Source: Myxococcales bacterium (lineage in GTDB: Bacteria; Myxococcota_A; Polyangia; Fen-1088). Taken from it: 8,812 nt of DNA. The position numbers and the translations under genes are program-made. The DNA is taken from assembly GCA_003161835.1 (NCBI GenBank), contig PMNO01000521.1, forward strand, positions 1 to 8,812, read 5' to 3'. The stretch's first letter is position 1. Every line of letters begins with the position of its first letter. Under the pieces are notes generated by a model. The model was not told the DNA's origin and searched no databases. It saw only the letters and a list, made by a program, of their open reading frames with translations. This document shows, one piece after another, positions 1 to 5,851 of the stretch.

Positions 1-2
1 CG

Positions 3-689
3 TATGACTTGAGGGCGGACTTTTTCGCGGGGCAGCCGATTGATGCCGATCTGGTTGCGGCGCCCGGGTTTCCCGCCAATCAGATGATTGTGCGGGTGCA
101 ACACTCGGGAGCCCGGGTGGAGGATGCCGACGCCCTGATGTTCTGGATCTTCGACAGCGCCAAGGTGGCCCGCTGCTTGCGTGGTGCCTCGCCCAGTGGG
201 ATCCCGGAATGGGATCCCAACGTCTGCGACCGGTCGCCCGCGGCCTTGGGTCCCAATGGCGAAGGTCGGCTGTACGTGGGTATGACGCAAGAGACCGTCA
301 GCAGCTTCTTCATTTTGAATCGCTCCTGCCCGCGGGCCTATATCTCGGCGGACGCGCTGGGAGTGTGCAGCGACGGGAGTTGCCCCGACGTCGCCTTGTG
401 TCCGGGGAGGGGATCCTGGATCTCCTTCTCGCATTTCGGCAATCCGCCTTCGGATCGGTCGAAGGCAATCGATCCGGGTTTCAAGGTCGGCAACGGCGAA
501 CGAATCTCGTCCCGCCTGGACGCCACGGGCTCGACCCCGTCATTCCACGTCGAGTTGTGCGATGTCGCCACGGTAGGCGCGAAGCTGGATAACGTGCTAC
601 CCGTTCCGACTCCGCGGATCGTCGGGACCCTGGAGGGCACCTTCGATTTCGTCCTGGAGCGCGGCCAGGCGGGCCAGCCGTTTCCGTGA
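3..689 (+). CDS. Cysteine-rich protein of unknown function, 5' partial
   Basis: I do not recognise this protein. The frame is open to the left edge (codons TAT GAC precede a TTG at 9), so the true start and any signal peptide probably lie outside the window; TTG 9 would be a poor start with no visible ribosome site. About 226 residues are visible after that TTG. They contain seven cysteines (residues 56, 73, 107, 120, 125, 131 and 184 counted from the TTG), four of them clustered at 107-131, which suggests disulfides in an exported protein. The composition is Gly/Pro/Ser-rich with beta-like stretches, there is no transmembrane segment in the visible part, and it ends in a beta-like stretch (TFDFVLERG) followed by AGQPFP. 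It resembles the many secreted or lipoprotein hypotheticals of Myxococcota in style, but this is an impression and not a family assignment. It is separated from the fab operon by a promoter and is probably functionally unrelated to it. Confidence 0.6.
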   Translation, partial: YDLRADFFAGQPIDADLVAAPGFPANQMIVRVQHSGARVEDADALMFWIFDSAKVARCLRGASPSGIPEWDPNVCDRSPAALGPNGEGRLYVGMTQETVSSFFILNRSCPRAYISADALGVCSDGSCPDVALCPGRGSWISFSHFGNPPSDRSKAIDPGFKVGNGERISSRLDATGSTPSFHVELCDVATVGAKLDNVLPVPTPRIVGTLEGTFDFVLERGQAGQPFP

Positions 690-733
690 CCCGCGGGCCG
701 CAGACAGAGGAACGCCGCGAAAGCCGCGCCAGC

Positions 734-761
734 TTGACAGACCGGTCCCCCCCCCTATAGT
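734..761 (+). promoter_or_regulatory. Sigma70-type promoter of the yceD-rpmF-plsX-fab operon
   Basis: TTGACA (734-739, perfect -35) and TATAGT (756-761, five of six matches to the -10 consensus) are separated by 16 nt. Transcription would start near 766-768, giving a short leader of about 25 nt before the GTG at 793. It is the only good promoter seen upstream of the operon. The spacer contains nine consecutive C (747-755), so its length may vary. Activity is inferred from the hexamers only. Confidence 0.75.
747..755 (+). repeat. Poly-C tract (C9) inside the promoter spacer
   Basis: Nine consecutive C residues lie between the -35 and -10 boxes. This is the longest homopolymer run I noticed in the window. 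Gain of one C would bring the spacer from 16 to the optimal 17 nt, and loss would shorten it to 15. Homopolymers at this location act as slipped-strand switches in some pathogens (for example Bordetella fimbrial promoters). Whether this one varies is unknown. Confidence 0.85.
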
Positions 762-792
762 TACCAGCCTTTCAAGCGCCTCCCGGGGCGGT

Positions 793-1338
793 GTGTTTTC
801 GGAAATGCTATTTAAGATCAAAGAGATAGGCGACGACGGGTTGTCGCTGGATCTCCCTGTCAAGGCTCCCTGGTTGGCTGCCGAGTGCCCCGGCCTCGAT
901 GCAGTTCCCTCCACCGGGGGGCTGAAGGTTCGCGGCCAGTTGTTGATGACGGGCGATGACGTGTTCTTGCGGGGAACGCTGCGCGGGGGCCTCGACACCA
1001 CCTGCGCGCGGTGTCTCGAGCGGGCCCGGGTCGCCGTTGATGTTGCCCTCACGGTGACTTTCCGGCCGCGATCCGAGGGTCAGGATGCCGTCGACGAGGA
1101 GGACGAGGACGAGGAGTTGGACGTTGCTCTTTACGACGGCGATGAGGTGGATCTGGCCCCGGAGGTCCGCGATCAGATTTTGCTGGCCTTCCCGCTCAAG
1201 CCCCTTTGTCGCGAGGAGTGCCTGGGGCTATGTTCCGTCTGCGGCGGCAATCGCAACCAAGCTCCCTGCGATTGCGAGGAACGACAAGCCGCCAGCCGAA
1301 CGCCCCTGGCGACGGTGTTGGGAAAATTGAAGATCTGA
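793..1338 (+). CDS. yceD: DUF177 / YceD family protein
   Basis: A 181-residue DUF177 protein, a family implicated in 23S rRNA accumulation or large-subunit assembly and almost always encoded just before rpmF, as here. Visible family marks are a CARC pair (C71, C74), an acidic linker at 101-110 (DEEDEDEELD), and the C-terminal signature with C139, C143, C147 and C150 (LCREECLGLCSVCGG), followed by another pair at C159 and C161. The cysteines could bind zinc, which is an inference. The start is uncertain: GTG 793 has a GGGG run (785-788) only 4 nt upstream, while ATG 805 would begin MLFKIKEIGD, which resembles common DUF177 N-termini but has no well-placed ribosome site. It is the first gene behind the operon promoter, and rpmF follows after 53 nt. 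Confidence 0.9.
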   Translation: MFSEMLFKIKEIGDDGLSLDLPVKAPWLAAECPGLDAVPSTGGLKVRGQLLMTGDDVFLRGTLRGGLDTTCARCLERARVAVDVALTVTFRPRSEGQDAVDEEDEDEELDVALYDGDEVDLAPEVRDQILLAFPLKPLCREECLGLCSVCGGNRNQAPCDCEERQAASRTPLATVLGKLKI

Positions 1339-1391
1339 CGACTCGAGTTCCGCCGTACCGCAACTGACCACCAAGCACGAGGAATCACGCC

Positions 1392-1586
1392 ATGGCCGTC
1401 CCCAAGAGAAGACAGTCGAAGTCCCGTTCCGCCATTCGTCGCGCGCAAGTCATGAAGCGCGACGTGCCGCACACGATTCCGTGCCCGCGTTGCAGCGAGC
1501 CGAAGTTGTCTCACCGCATCTGCCCGGGCTGTGGCTACTACCGCGATCGTCTGGTGATCGAGAAGCCGGAAGAGGAGCAGCCTTAG
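1392..1586 (+). CDS. rpmF: 50S ribosomal protein L32 (bL32)
   Basis: A 64-residue structural protein of the large ribosomal subunit. It opens with the characteristic MAVPKRRQSKSRSAIRRAQ stretch that contacts 23S rRNA and carries a complete zinc ribbon: C31 and C34 (CPRC), C44 and C47 (CPGC). It is therefore the zinc-binding (C+) form, not the cysteine-free paralogue some bacteria use under zinc limitation; no second copy and no obvious Zur-like palindrome was seen. The length is slightly above the usual 56-60 because of an acidic tail, EKPEEEQP. AGGA at 1380-1383 sits 8 nt before the ATG. The stop codon TAG directly abuts the plsX start, and the tail codons supply the plsX ribosome site, so translation of the two is probably linked. 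Confidence 0.97.
   Translation: MAVPKRRQSKSRSAIRRAQVMKRDVPHTIPCPRCSEPKLSHRICPGCGYYRDRLVIEKPEEEQP
1573..1577 (+). promoter_or_regulatory. Ribosome binding site deciding the plsX TTG start
   Basis: AGGAG lies inside the last codons of rpmF, 9 nt before TTG 1587. The next in-frame ATG (1611) falls within the conserved DAMG motif and would delete the first beta strand, so this site supports the TTG start. Confidence 0.75.
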
Positions 1587-2714
1587 TTGCCCCGCATCGC
1601 CGTCGACGCGATGGGTGCGGACGGCGCGCCTCGGGTCGAGGTTGAGGGGGTCATCGCCGCGGTGCGGTCCGAACAGACGTTTGTCATCCTGGTGGGTGAC
1701 GAGGCACGGTTGCGCCATGAGTTGAAAGAGCTCGGCGCGCTGGGCGAGGCCAACATCGAGGTGCGCCACGCTCCGGAGGTCATCACCATGGATGACGCGC
1801 CGTCGATTGCAGTGAAGCAAAAAAAGAAATCTTCGATGCGCATGTGTTTTGATCTCGTGAAAGCCGGAGAGGCCGACGCGGCCATTTCCGCAGGGAACTC
1901 CGGCGCGATGATGGCCTGTGGTTTGTTCGTGCTGGGACGTTTGCCCGGCGTCGAACGTCCCGCCATCGTGACCAGCCTGCCCACCCAGTCGGGCGAGTGC
2001 GCGTTGCTGGACATGGGGGCGAATGTCGACCCCAAGCCGGCGACCCTGGCGCAATGGGCCGTTCTAGGATCGGTGTACGCGCGGATGTTGCACGGTAAGG
2101 CCCGGCCGCGGGTGGGCCTGCTCTCGAATGGCTCGGAGGAACACAAGGGGACGGTCTTGACGCGCGAGACCCACCGATTGTTGGCGCGCGCGACGACCGC
2201 GACTGCGCTGGATGCATCGACCGCGTCCACAAGTGAGGGCCGGGATCGATGTGATTTCGAATACGTTGGTTGCGTGGAGGGCCGCGACGTGTTTCGAGGC
2301 GACGTCGATGTCGTGGTCACCGATGGGTTCACGGGCAATGTCGTCTTGAAAAGCGTCGAGGGAGCGGCCGAGGTGATCATGGCGATGGTGCGTGAAGAGA
2401 TCGGCCGCGCCGGACCCCTGGCGCGCCTGGGCGCGGCGCTCATGATGAAACCCTTGCGACATCTCAAGCGCCGCACGGACTACGCCGAATACGGGGGCGC
2501 GCCGCTGCTTGGTGTCGACGGCGTGGCGCTGATTTGCCACGGGGGCTCGAACGCGCGCGCGATCAAGAACGCGGTACGGGTGGCCGGACAATTCGCGCAG
2601 AGCCACCTCGGTGATGAATCGACGGCGGCCGTGGCGCGCCATGCCTTCCTTTGGGAGACGGTGGCGGCGGTTCCGGCGGCGCAGGCGTCGTCCAAGGCGG
2701 GGGCCACCTCGTGA
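1587..2714 (+). CDS. plsX: Phosphate acyltransferase PlsX
   Basis: PlsX converts acyl-ACP and inorganic phosphate to acyl-phosphate, the donor used by PlsY for the first acylation of glycerol-3-phosphate; it is a peripheral membrane enzyme. Family motifs appear in order: DAMGADGAP (7-15; usual form DAMGGDxAP, so one Gly is Ala), EVITMDDAP (64-72), KKKSSM (79-84), SAGNSGA (101-107), LLDMGANVD (140-148), GLLSNGSEEHKG (177-188; usually LLNIGEE), EGRDVF (231-236), TDGFTGNVVLK (245-255), EYGGAPLLGVDG (301-312) and HGGSNA (318-323). At 375 residues it is longer than the typical 330-350, through an Ala/Thr/Ser-rich insert around 201-222 and an Ala/Ser-rich C-terminal tail. The start is TTG, abutting the rpmF stop. 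Its stop overlaps the fabH start as GTGA. Codons 78-80 form an A-AAA-AAG heptamer (see findings). Despite small motif changes, it looks intact. Confidence 0.96.
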   Translation: MPRIAVDAMGADGAPRVEVEGVIAAVRSEQTFVILVGDEARLRHELKELGALGEANIEVRHAPEVITMDDAPSIAVKQKKKSSMRMCFDLVKAGEADAAISAGNSGAMMACGLFVLGRLPGVERPAIVTSLPTQSGECALLDMGANVDPKPATLAQWAVLGSVYARMLHGKARPRVGLLSNGSEEHKGTVLTRETHRLLARATTATALDASTASTSEGRDRCDFEYVGCVEGRDVFRGDVDVVVTDGFTGNVVLKSVEGAAEVIMAMVREEIGRAGPLARLGAALMMKPLRHLKRRTDYAEYGGAPLLGVDGVALICHGGSNARAIKNAVRVAGQFAQSHLGDESTAAVARHAFLWETVAAVPAAQASSKAGATS

Positions 2715-3703
2715 CCTCCCCGTCGAGCCGGATCTTGGGAACAGGGCGCGGGGTTCCCCCCCGGGTGCTCACCAACCAAGATCTTTCCCGCATGGTGGAT
2801 ACGTCCGACGAATGGATCGTCGAGCGGACCGGCATTCGCGAGCGACATATCCTGGACCCCGCCCTCGCCGCGAGCGATCTGGCCACCGAAGCGGGACGCC
2901 ACGCGTGCGAACGGGCGGGGGTGTCGCCCTCCGAGGTTGACTGCATCATCGTGGGCACCGTGACCGGCGACTGCCCGTTCCCGTCAACAGCCGTCTTCGT
3001 GCAAAAGAAGTTGGGGGCCATAGCGGGAGGTTGCGCGTTCGATCTGTCGGCTGCTTGCGCCGGCTTCATTTACGGATTGGCGCTGGGTGACAACTTCGTG
3101 CGGCGGGGACAATTCCGACGCGTGCTGGTGATTGGTGTCGAGGTGTTGTCGCGCATCGTCGACTGGCAGGATCGATCGACCTGCGTGCTGTTCGGTGACG
3201 GCGCGGGCGCGGTGCTCCTCGGGCCCGAATCCGATCCCAAGCGGGGCGTGCTCTCCACTCACTTGTTCTCCGACGGAACCTATACCGAGGTGCTGCTGCA
3301 ACAGGCCGGCGGCTCCCGGGAGCCCATCACCGCGGAGGCGATCGCGGCCAAGCGGCATCTGGTGAAGATGAACGGACGCGAAGTTTACAAGCACGCGGTC
3401 AGGAACATGGCCCAGGCATCCAAGTTGGCCCTCGAAGCCAACGGGTTGGATTCGCAAGACGTCAACTGGGTCCTGGCCCACCAAGCCAACCTGCGGATTC
3501 TCGAGGGAGTGTCCGAGCGGGTGGGGATTCCGCTCGACCGCTTCTATTTGAATGTCGATAGGTACGGCAATACGTCGTCGGCGTCGGTGCCGACGGTCTT
3601 GGACGAGGCTCTGGAGCGAGGGAAGATCAAGACCGGCGATCTGTTGTTGATGACGGCCTTGGGGGGCGGCCTCGCATGGGCCTCCGCGGTGGTGAGGTGG
3701 TGA
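2711..3703 (+). CDS. fabH: 3-oxoacyl-ACP synthase III (KAS III, FabH)
   Basis: FabH starts fatty-acid synthesis by condensing acetyl-CoA (or a branched acyl-CoA) with malonyl-ACP in the cytosol. At 330 residues it has the full thiolase fold with the Cys-His-Asn triad: C116 in SAACAGF, H257 in AHQAN and N287 in YGNTSSAS. Other marks are DEWIVERTGIRER (33-45), FGDGAGAVLL (161-170) and the terminal GGGLAWASA (318-326). The start is GTG 2711, whose last two bases begin the plsX stop TGA (GTGA); a Gly-rich upstream extension to GTG 2651 would add 20 non-homologous residues and is not credible. AAGGCGGGGG (2694-2703) is a possible ribosome site. The sequence does not tell whether acetyl-CoA or branched-chain primers are preferred. 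It overlaps fabD by 4 nt. Confidence 0.97.
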   Translation: MTSPSSRILGTGRGVPPRVLTNQDLSRMVDTSDEWIVERTGIRERHILDPALAASDLATEAGRHACERAGVSPSEVDCIIVGTVTGDCPFPSTAVFVQKKLGAIAGGCAFDLSAACAGFIYGLALGDNFVRRGQFRRVLVIGVEVLSRIVDWQDRSTCVLFGDGAGAVLLGPESDPKRGVLSTHLFSDGTYTEVLLQQAGGSREPITAEAIAAKRHLVKMNGREVYKHAVRNMAQASKLALEANGLDSQDVNWVLAHQANLRILEGVSERVGIPLDRFYLNVDRYGNTSSASVPTVLDEALERGKIKTGDLLLMTALGGGLAWASAVVRW

Positions 3704-4710
3704 GCGTCGCGGTCGCGGAGACGCAGGGCATGGCCTTCTTGTTCCCGGGGCAGGGATCTCAGAGGGTGGGCATGGGAAAGGCGCTCTTCGACAGCTTTCC
3801 ACGTGCGCGGGAGGTTTTCGCCGAAGCGGACGCGGTGCTCGGACTGCCCTTGTCGCGGCTGTGCTTCGAGGGGCCCGACTCGGAGCTGACGTTGACCGCC
3901 AACGCGCAGCCGGCCATCCTGGCGACGAGCATCGCGGCTCTACGTGTCTTGCAGGATGAGACTTCCCTGCGCCCGACGGTGGTCGCGGGGCATTCTCTTG
4001 GAGAATATTCGGCGCTGGTTTGCGCGGGCGCGTTGACGTTGGCGGATGCCTTGCGTTTGGTGCGCCTGCGCGGCCAGTTCATGCAGGACGCGGTGCCGGC
4101 GGGGACCGGTGGCATGGCGGCGATATTGGGACTCGAACGACCGGATGTGCAGGCCGCCTGTGAGGACGCGATGCAATCGGGTGCGGGCGAATTGGTTTCG
4201 CCGGCCAACTTGAACGGCGGCGGACAGATCGTGATCGCGGGCCACAAGGCCGCCGTCGAACGTGCGTGCGCGGCGGCGAAGCGACGGGGCGCCAAAGCGG
4301 CTCTGCCGCTGGCGGTCAGCGCGCCCTTTCACTCGGCGCTGATGCGACCGGCCGCCGATCGTCTGGCGGCCGAGTTGGCCCGCGTCGTGTTTCGCGATCC
4401 GGCGGTGCCCGTGGTGACCAACGTCGAGGGCAGGCCGAACCAGGAAGGGCGGAAGGTGCGCGACTTGCTGACGCGTCAAGTGGCGGAGGCGGTGCGCTGG
4501 GAGGAATCCGTACTGTGGCTGGAGGCGATGAAGGTCACGGAGGCGATCGAGGTCGGCCACGGCGCGGTGCTGGCCGGGTTGGTCAAACGCATCACGCGAA
4601 CCATTCGTGTACGTGGCGCTGGCGATCCCGAATCCGTGGCCGCGCTGCGATCCCCCTTGCCTGAAGATCGGACGAACGTAGAGCGTGCCGAGGAGAAACA
4701 ACATGCGTAG
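3700..4710 (+). CDS. fabD: Malonyl-CoA:ACP transacylase (FabD)
   Basis: FabD moves malonate from CoA to the ACP phosphopantetheine, feeding FabH and FabF. From GTG 3700 it has 336 residues, against about 310 in E. coli and Bacillus. It shows FPGQGSQ (15-21), the nucleophile S99 in GHSLGEYSALV, R124 in VRLRGQF (the arginine that holds the malonyl carboxylate) and the catalytic H211 in SAPFHSALM. The late EIGPG motif reads EVGHG (284-288), a Pro-to-His change of unclear effect. GTG 3700 overlaps the fabH stop as GTGA, repeating the plsX/fabH junction, but its upstream purines are very close. ATG 3730 (MAFLFPGQ) with GGAG at 3717-3720, 9 nt before it, is a serious alternative giving 326 residues. 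The 3' end holds the fabG ribosome site and start. Confidence 0.95.
   Translation: MSVAVAETQGMAFLFPGQGSQRVGMGKALFDSFPRAREVFAEADAVLGLPLSRLCFEGPDSELTLTANAQPAILATSIAALRVLQDETSLRPTVVAGHSLGEYSALVCAGALTLADALRLVRLRGQFMQDAVPAGTGGMAAILGLERPDVQAACEDAMQSGAGELVSPANLNGGGQIVIAGHKAAVERACAAAKRRGAKAALPLAVSAPFHSALMRPAADRLAAELARVVFRDPAVPVVTNVEGRPNQEGRKVRDLLTRQVAEAVRWEESVLWLEAMKVTEAIEVGHGAVLAGLVKRITRTIRVRGAGDPESVAALRSPLPEDRTNVERAEEKQHA
4691..4695 (+). promoter_or_regulatory. Ribosome binding site deciding the fabG start
   Basis: AGGAG inside the 3' end of fabD lies 7 nt before ATG 4703. This supports ATG 4703 over the in-frame GTG at 4685, which precedes the site and would add six residues of non-family sequence. 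Confidence 0.8.
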
Positions 4711-5455
4711 TCTGGAAGGTCGAGTGGCGCTGGTGACCGGTGGCTCGCGTGGTATCGGACGCGCGATCGCGGTGGCACTGGGCGAACAGGGCGCTCGGGT
4801 GGTGGTGAACTACACCGCCAACGAGGCCGCCGCCAACGAAACCGCCGCCGCCGTCGCGGCGGTCGGTGGCACCGCGGTGCTCAAGCGATTCGATGTCTCC
4901 GTCGCGGCCGAGGTGGAAGCGGCGGTCAAGGAGATCGTGGCCTCCGAGGGGGGCCTGCACATTCTCGTGAACAATGCCGGGGTCGCGGTCAATGGCCTGA
5001 CGTTGACCGCGAAGGACGCCGACTGGAAGCGCTCCCTCGATGTCAATCTCACGGGTACCTTCAATTGCACGCGTAGCGCTCTGCGCGCCTTGCTGAAGGC
5101 CAAGGACATGGGACGCATTATCAACATCACCTCAATCACCGCGGAGACGGGATCCGCGGGGCAGGCGCCCTATGTCGCCGCCAAGGCGGCCGTCATCGGG
5201 CTCACCAAGACCTGGGCTCGTGAATATGCCTCCAGAGGCATAACCGTCAATGCGGTATCGCCGGGCTATATCGATACCGACATGACAAACTCCGAGTTGC
5301 CGGCCGACCGGCGTGCCGAGCTGATCAAGGCCATCCCTCTGGGGCGGGTGGGTCGGCCCGAGGACGTGGCGGCGGCGGTGATCTACCTGGCCGGGCCGTC
5401 CGCATCGTATGTCACAGGTGAAGTTTTGCGGGTCAACGGCGGACTCTTAATGTAA
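4703..5455 (+). CDS. fabG: 3-oxoacyl-ACP reductase (FabG)
   Basis: A classical short-chain dehydrogenase of 250 residues that performs the NADPH-dependent reduction of 3-ketoacyl-ACP to 3-hydroxyacyl-ACP. It has the Rossmann motif TGGSRGIG (12-19), whose Ser-Arg is typical of NADPH users, NNAG (90-93), and the catalytic tetrad N115, S144, Y157 (YVAAK) and K161. The motif SPGYIDTDM (186-194) and the ending VNGGLLM match FabG, where the C-terminal residues help build the tetramer. Among many SDR paralogues, location between fabD and acpP makes the fatty-acid role near certain. ATG 4703 overlaps the fabD stop by 8 nt, implying coupled translation. The gap to acpP is 65 nt and contains a hairpin. 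Confidence 0.97.
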   Translation: MRSLEGRVALVTGGSRGIGRAIAVALGEQGARVVVNYTANEAAANETAAAVAAVGGTAVLKRFDVSVAAEVEAAVKEIVASEGGLHILVNNAGVAVNGLTLTAKDADWKRSLDVNLTGTFNCTRSALRALLKAKDMGRIINITSITAETGSAGQAPYVAAKAAVIGLTKTWAREYASRGITVNAVSPGYIDTDMTNSELPADRRAELIKAIPLGRVGRPEDVAAAVIYLAGPSASYVTGEVLRVNGGLLM

Positions 5456-5471
5456 GGTACGCCGCCGACCC

Positions 5472-5496
5472 CGGGGGAGGACATCGTCCTCGCCCG
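5472..5496 (+). promoter_or_regulatory. Hairpin-forming inverted repeat between fabG and acpP
   Basis: GAGGAC (5477-5482) and GTCCTC (5486-5491) are perfect inverted repeats around a 3-nt loop (ATC). After one G-G mismatch the pairing continues for four more base pairs (CGGG 5472-5475 with CCCG 5493-5496). No T-run follows, so it is not an intrinsic terminator. It lies 24 nt before the acpP ATG and could stabilise a processed acpP message or mark a cleavage site; this role is inferred. Confidence 0.5.
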
Positions 5497-5520
5497 CACC
5501 CGCTGGAAAGAAGAGGAAAT

Positions 5521-5760
5521 ATGGCCGACAACGTTGAAGAGCGCGTTCGTAAAATCATCGTGGAGCAGCTGGAGGTGGCCCCTGACAAGGTGAAGCCCGA
5601 GGCGTCGTTTGCCGACGACCTGAAGGCCGATTCCCTGGCCGTCGTCGAGCTGGTCTTGGCTCTGGAAGAGAATTTCAAGATCGAGATCCCCGACGAGGAC
5701 ACCGAGAAAATCAAGACCGTCGGCGACGTCATCAACTACGTAAAATCCCACGCCAAGTAG
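5521..5760 (+). CDS. acpP: Acyl carrier protein
   Basis: A 79-residue acidic carrier that holds growing acyl chains on a 4'-phosphopantetheine arm. The attachment serine is S38 in the DSL motif ([20 protein letters not shown], 31-50). Helix II after DSL has the usual [10 protein letters not shown] interaction face, and [20 protein letters not shown] (55-74) covers helix III and the start of helix IV. It is a single-domain housekeeping ACP of typical length and very close to Proteobacterial AcpP; the usual Gly before ADSL is Lys here. A purine-rich ribosome site (AAGAAGAGGAAA) lies directly before ATG 5521, with GAGG (5513-5516) 4 nt away. Both flanking gaps (65 and 91 nt) hold hairpins, unlike the tight junctions elsewhere in the operon, fitting the need for much higher ACP output. 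The activating phosphopantetheinyl transferase is not in the window. Confidence 0.98.
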   Translation: MADNVEERVRKIIVEQLEVAPDKVKPEASFADDLKADSLAVVELVLALEENFKIEIPDEDTEKIKTVGDVINYVKSHAK

Positions 5761-5773
5761 CAAGGTGGTGGAT

Positions 5774-5803
5774 GCCCTGTGGTTCGCGACCGGGCCCCAG
5801 GGC
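5774..5803 (+). promoter_or_regulatory. Hairpin-forming inverted repeat between acpP and fabF
   Basis: GCCCTG (5774-5779) and CAGGGC (5798-5803) are perfect inverted repeats. Inside, after a T-C mismatch, GG (5781-5782) pairs with CC (5795-5796) and two T-G wobbles can follow, leaving a loop near 5785-5792. No T-run follows, so it is not a classical terminator. Downstream there is also a small GTCA-TAG-TGAC inverted repeat (5820-5830). A role as a 3' stabiliser of acpP mRNA or a partial attenuator before fabF is inferred. Confidence 0.45.
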
Positions 5804-5851
5804 CACGAATTCCCCACACGTCATAGTGACTCCAGGTATGAGAAATAGCCG

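Noticed and set aside
1173..2054. Long antisense frame (293 codons) opposite yceD, rpmF and plsX
   Set aside because: It crosses three well-supported genes, is rich in Arg and His as expected from complementing GC-rich codons, and has no family motif. The same holds for antisense frames at 1583-2476, 2984-3802, 3940-4704 and 6113-7027.
2651..2710. N-terminal extension of fabH to GTG 2651
   Set aside because: The added 20 residues are Gly-rich translation of plsX codons in another frame. FabH homology begins a few residues after GTG 2711.
4685..4702. Alternative fabG start at GTG 4685
   Set aside because: It precedes the AGGAG site that fits ATG 4703 and would add non-homologous residues.
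5426..5453. Possible promoter TTGCGG-N16-TAATGT at the end of fabG for acpP
   Set aside because: Only three of six bases match in each hexamer and the sequence is constrained by the conserved VNGG coding region.
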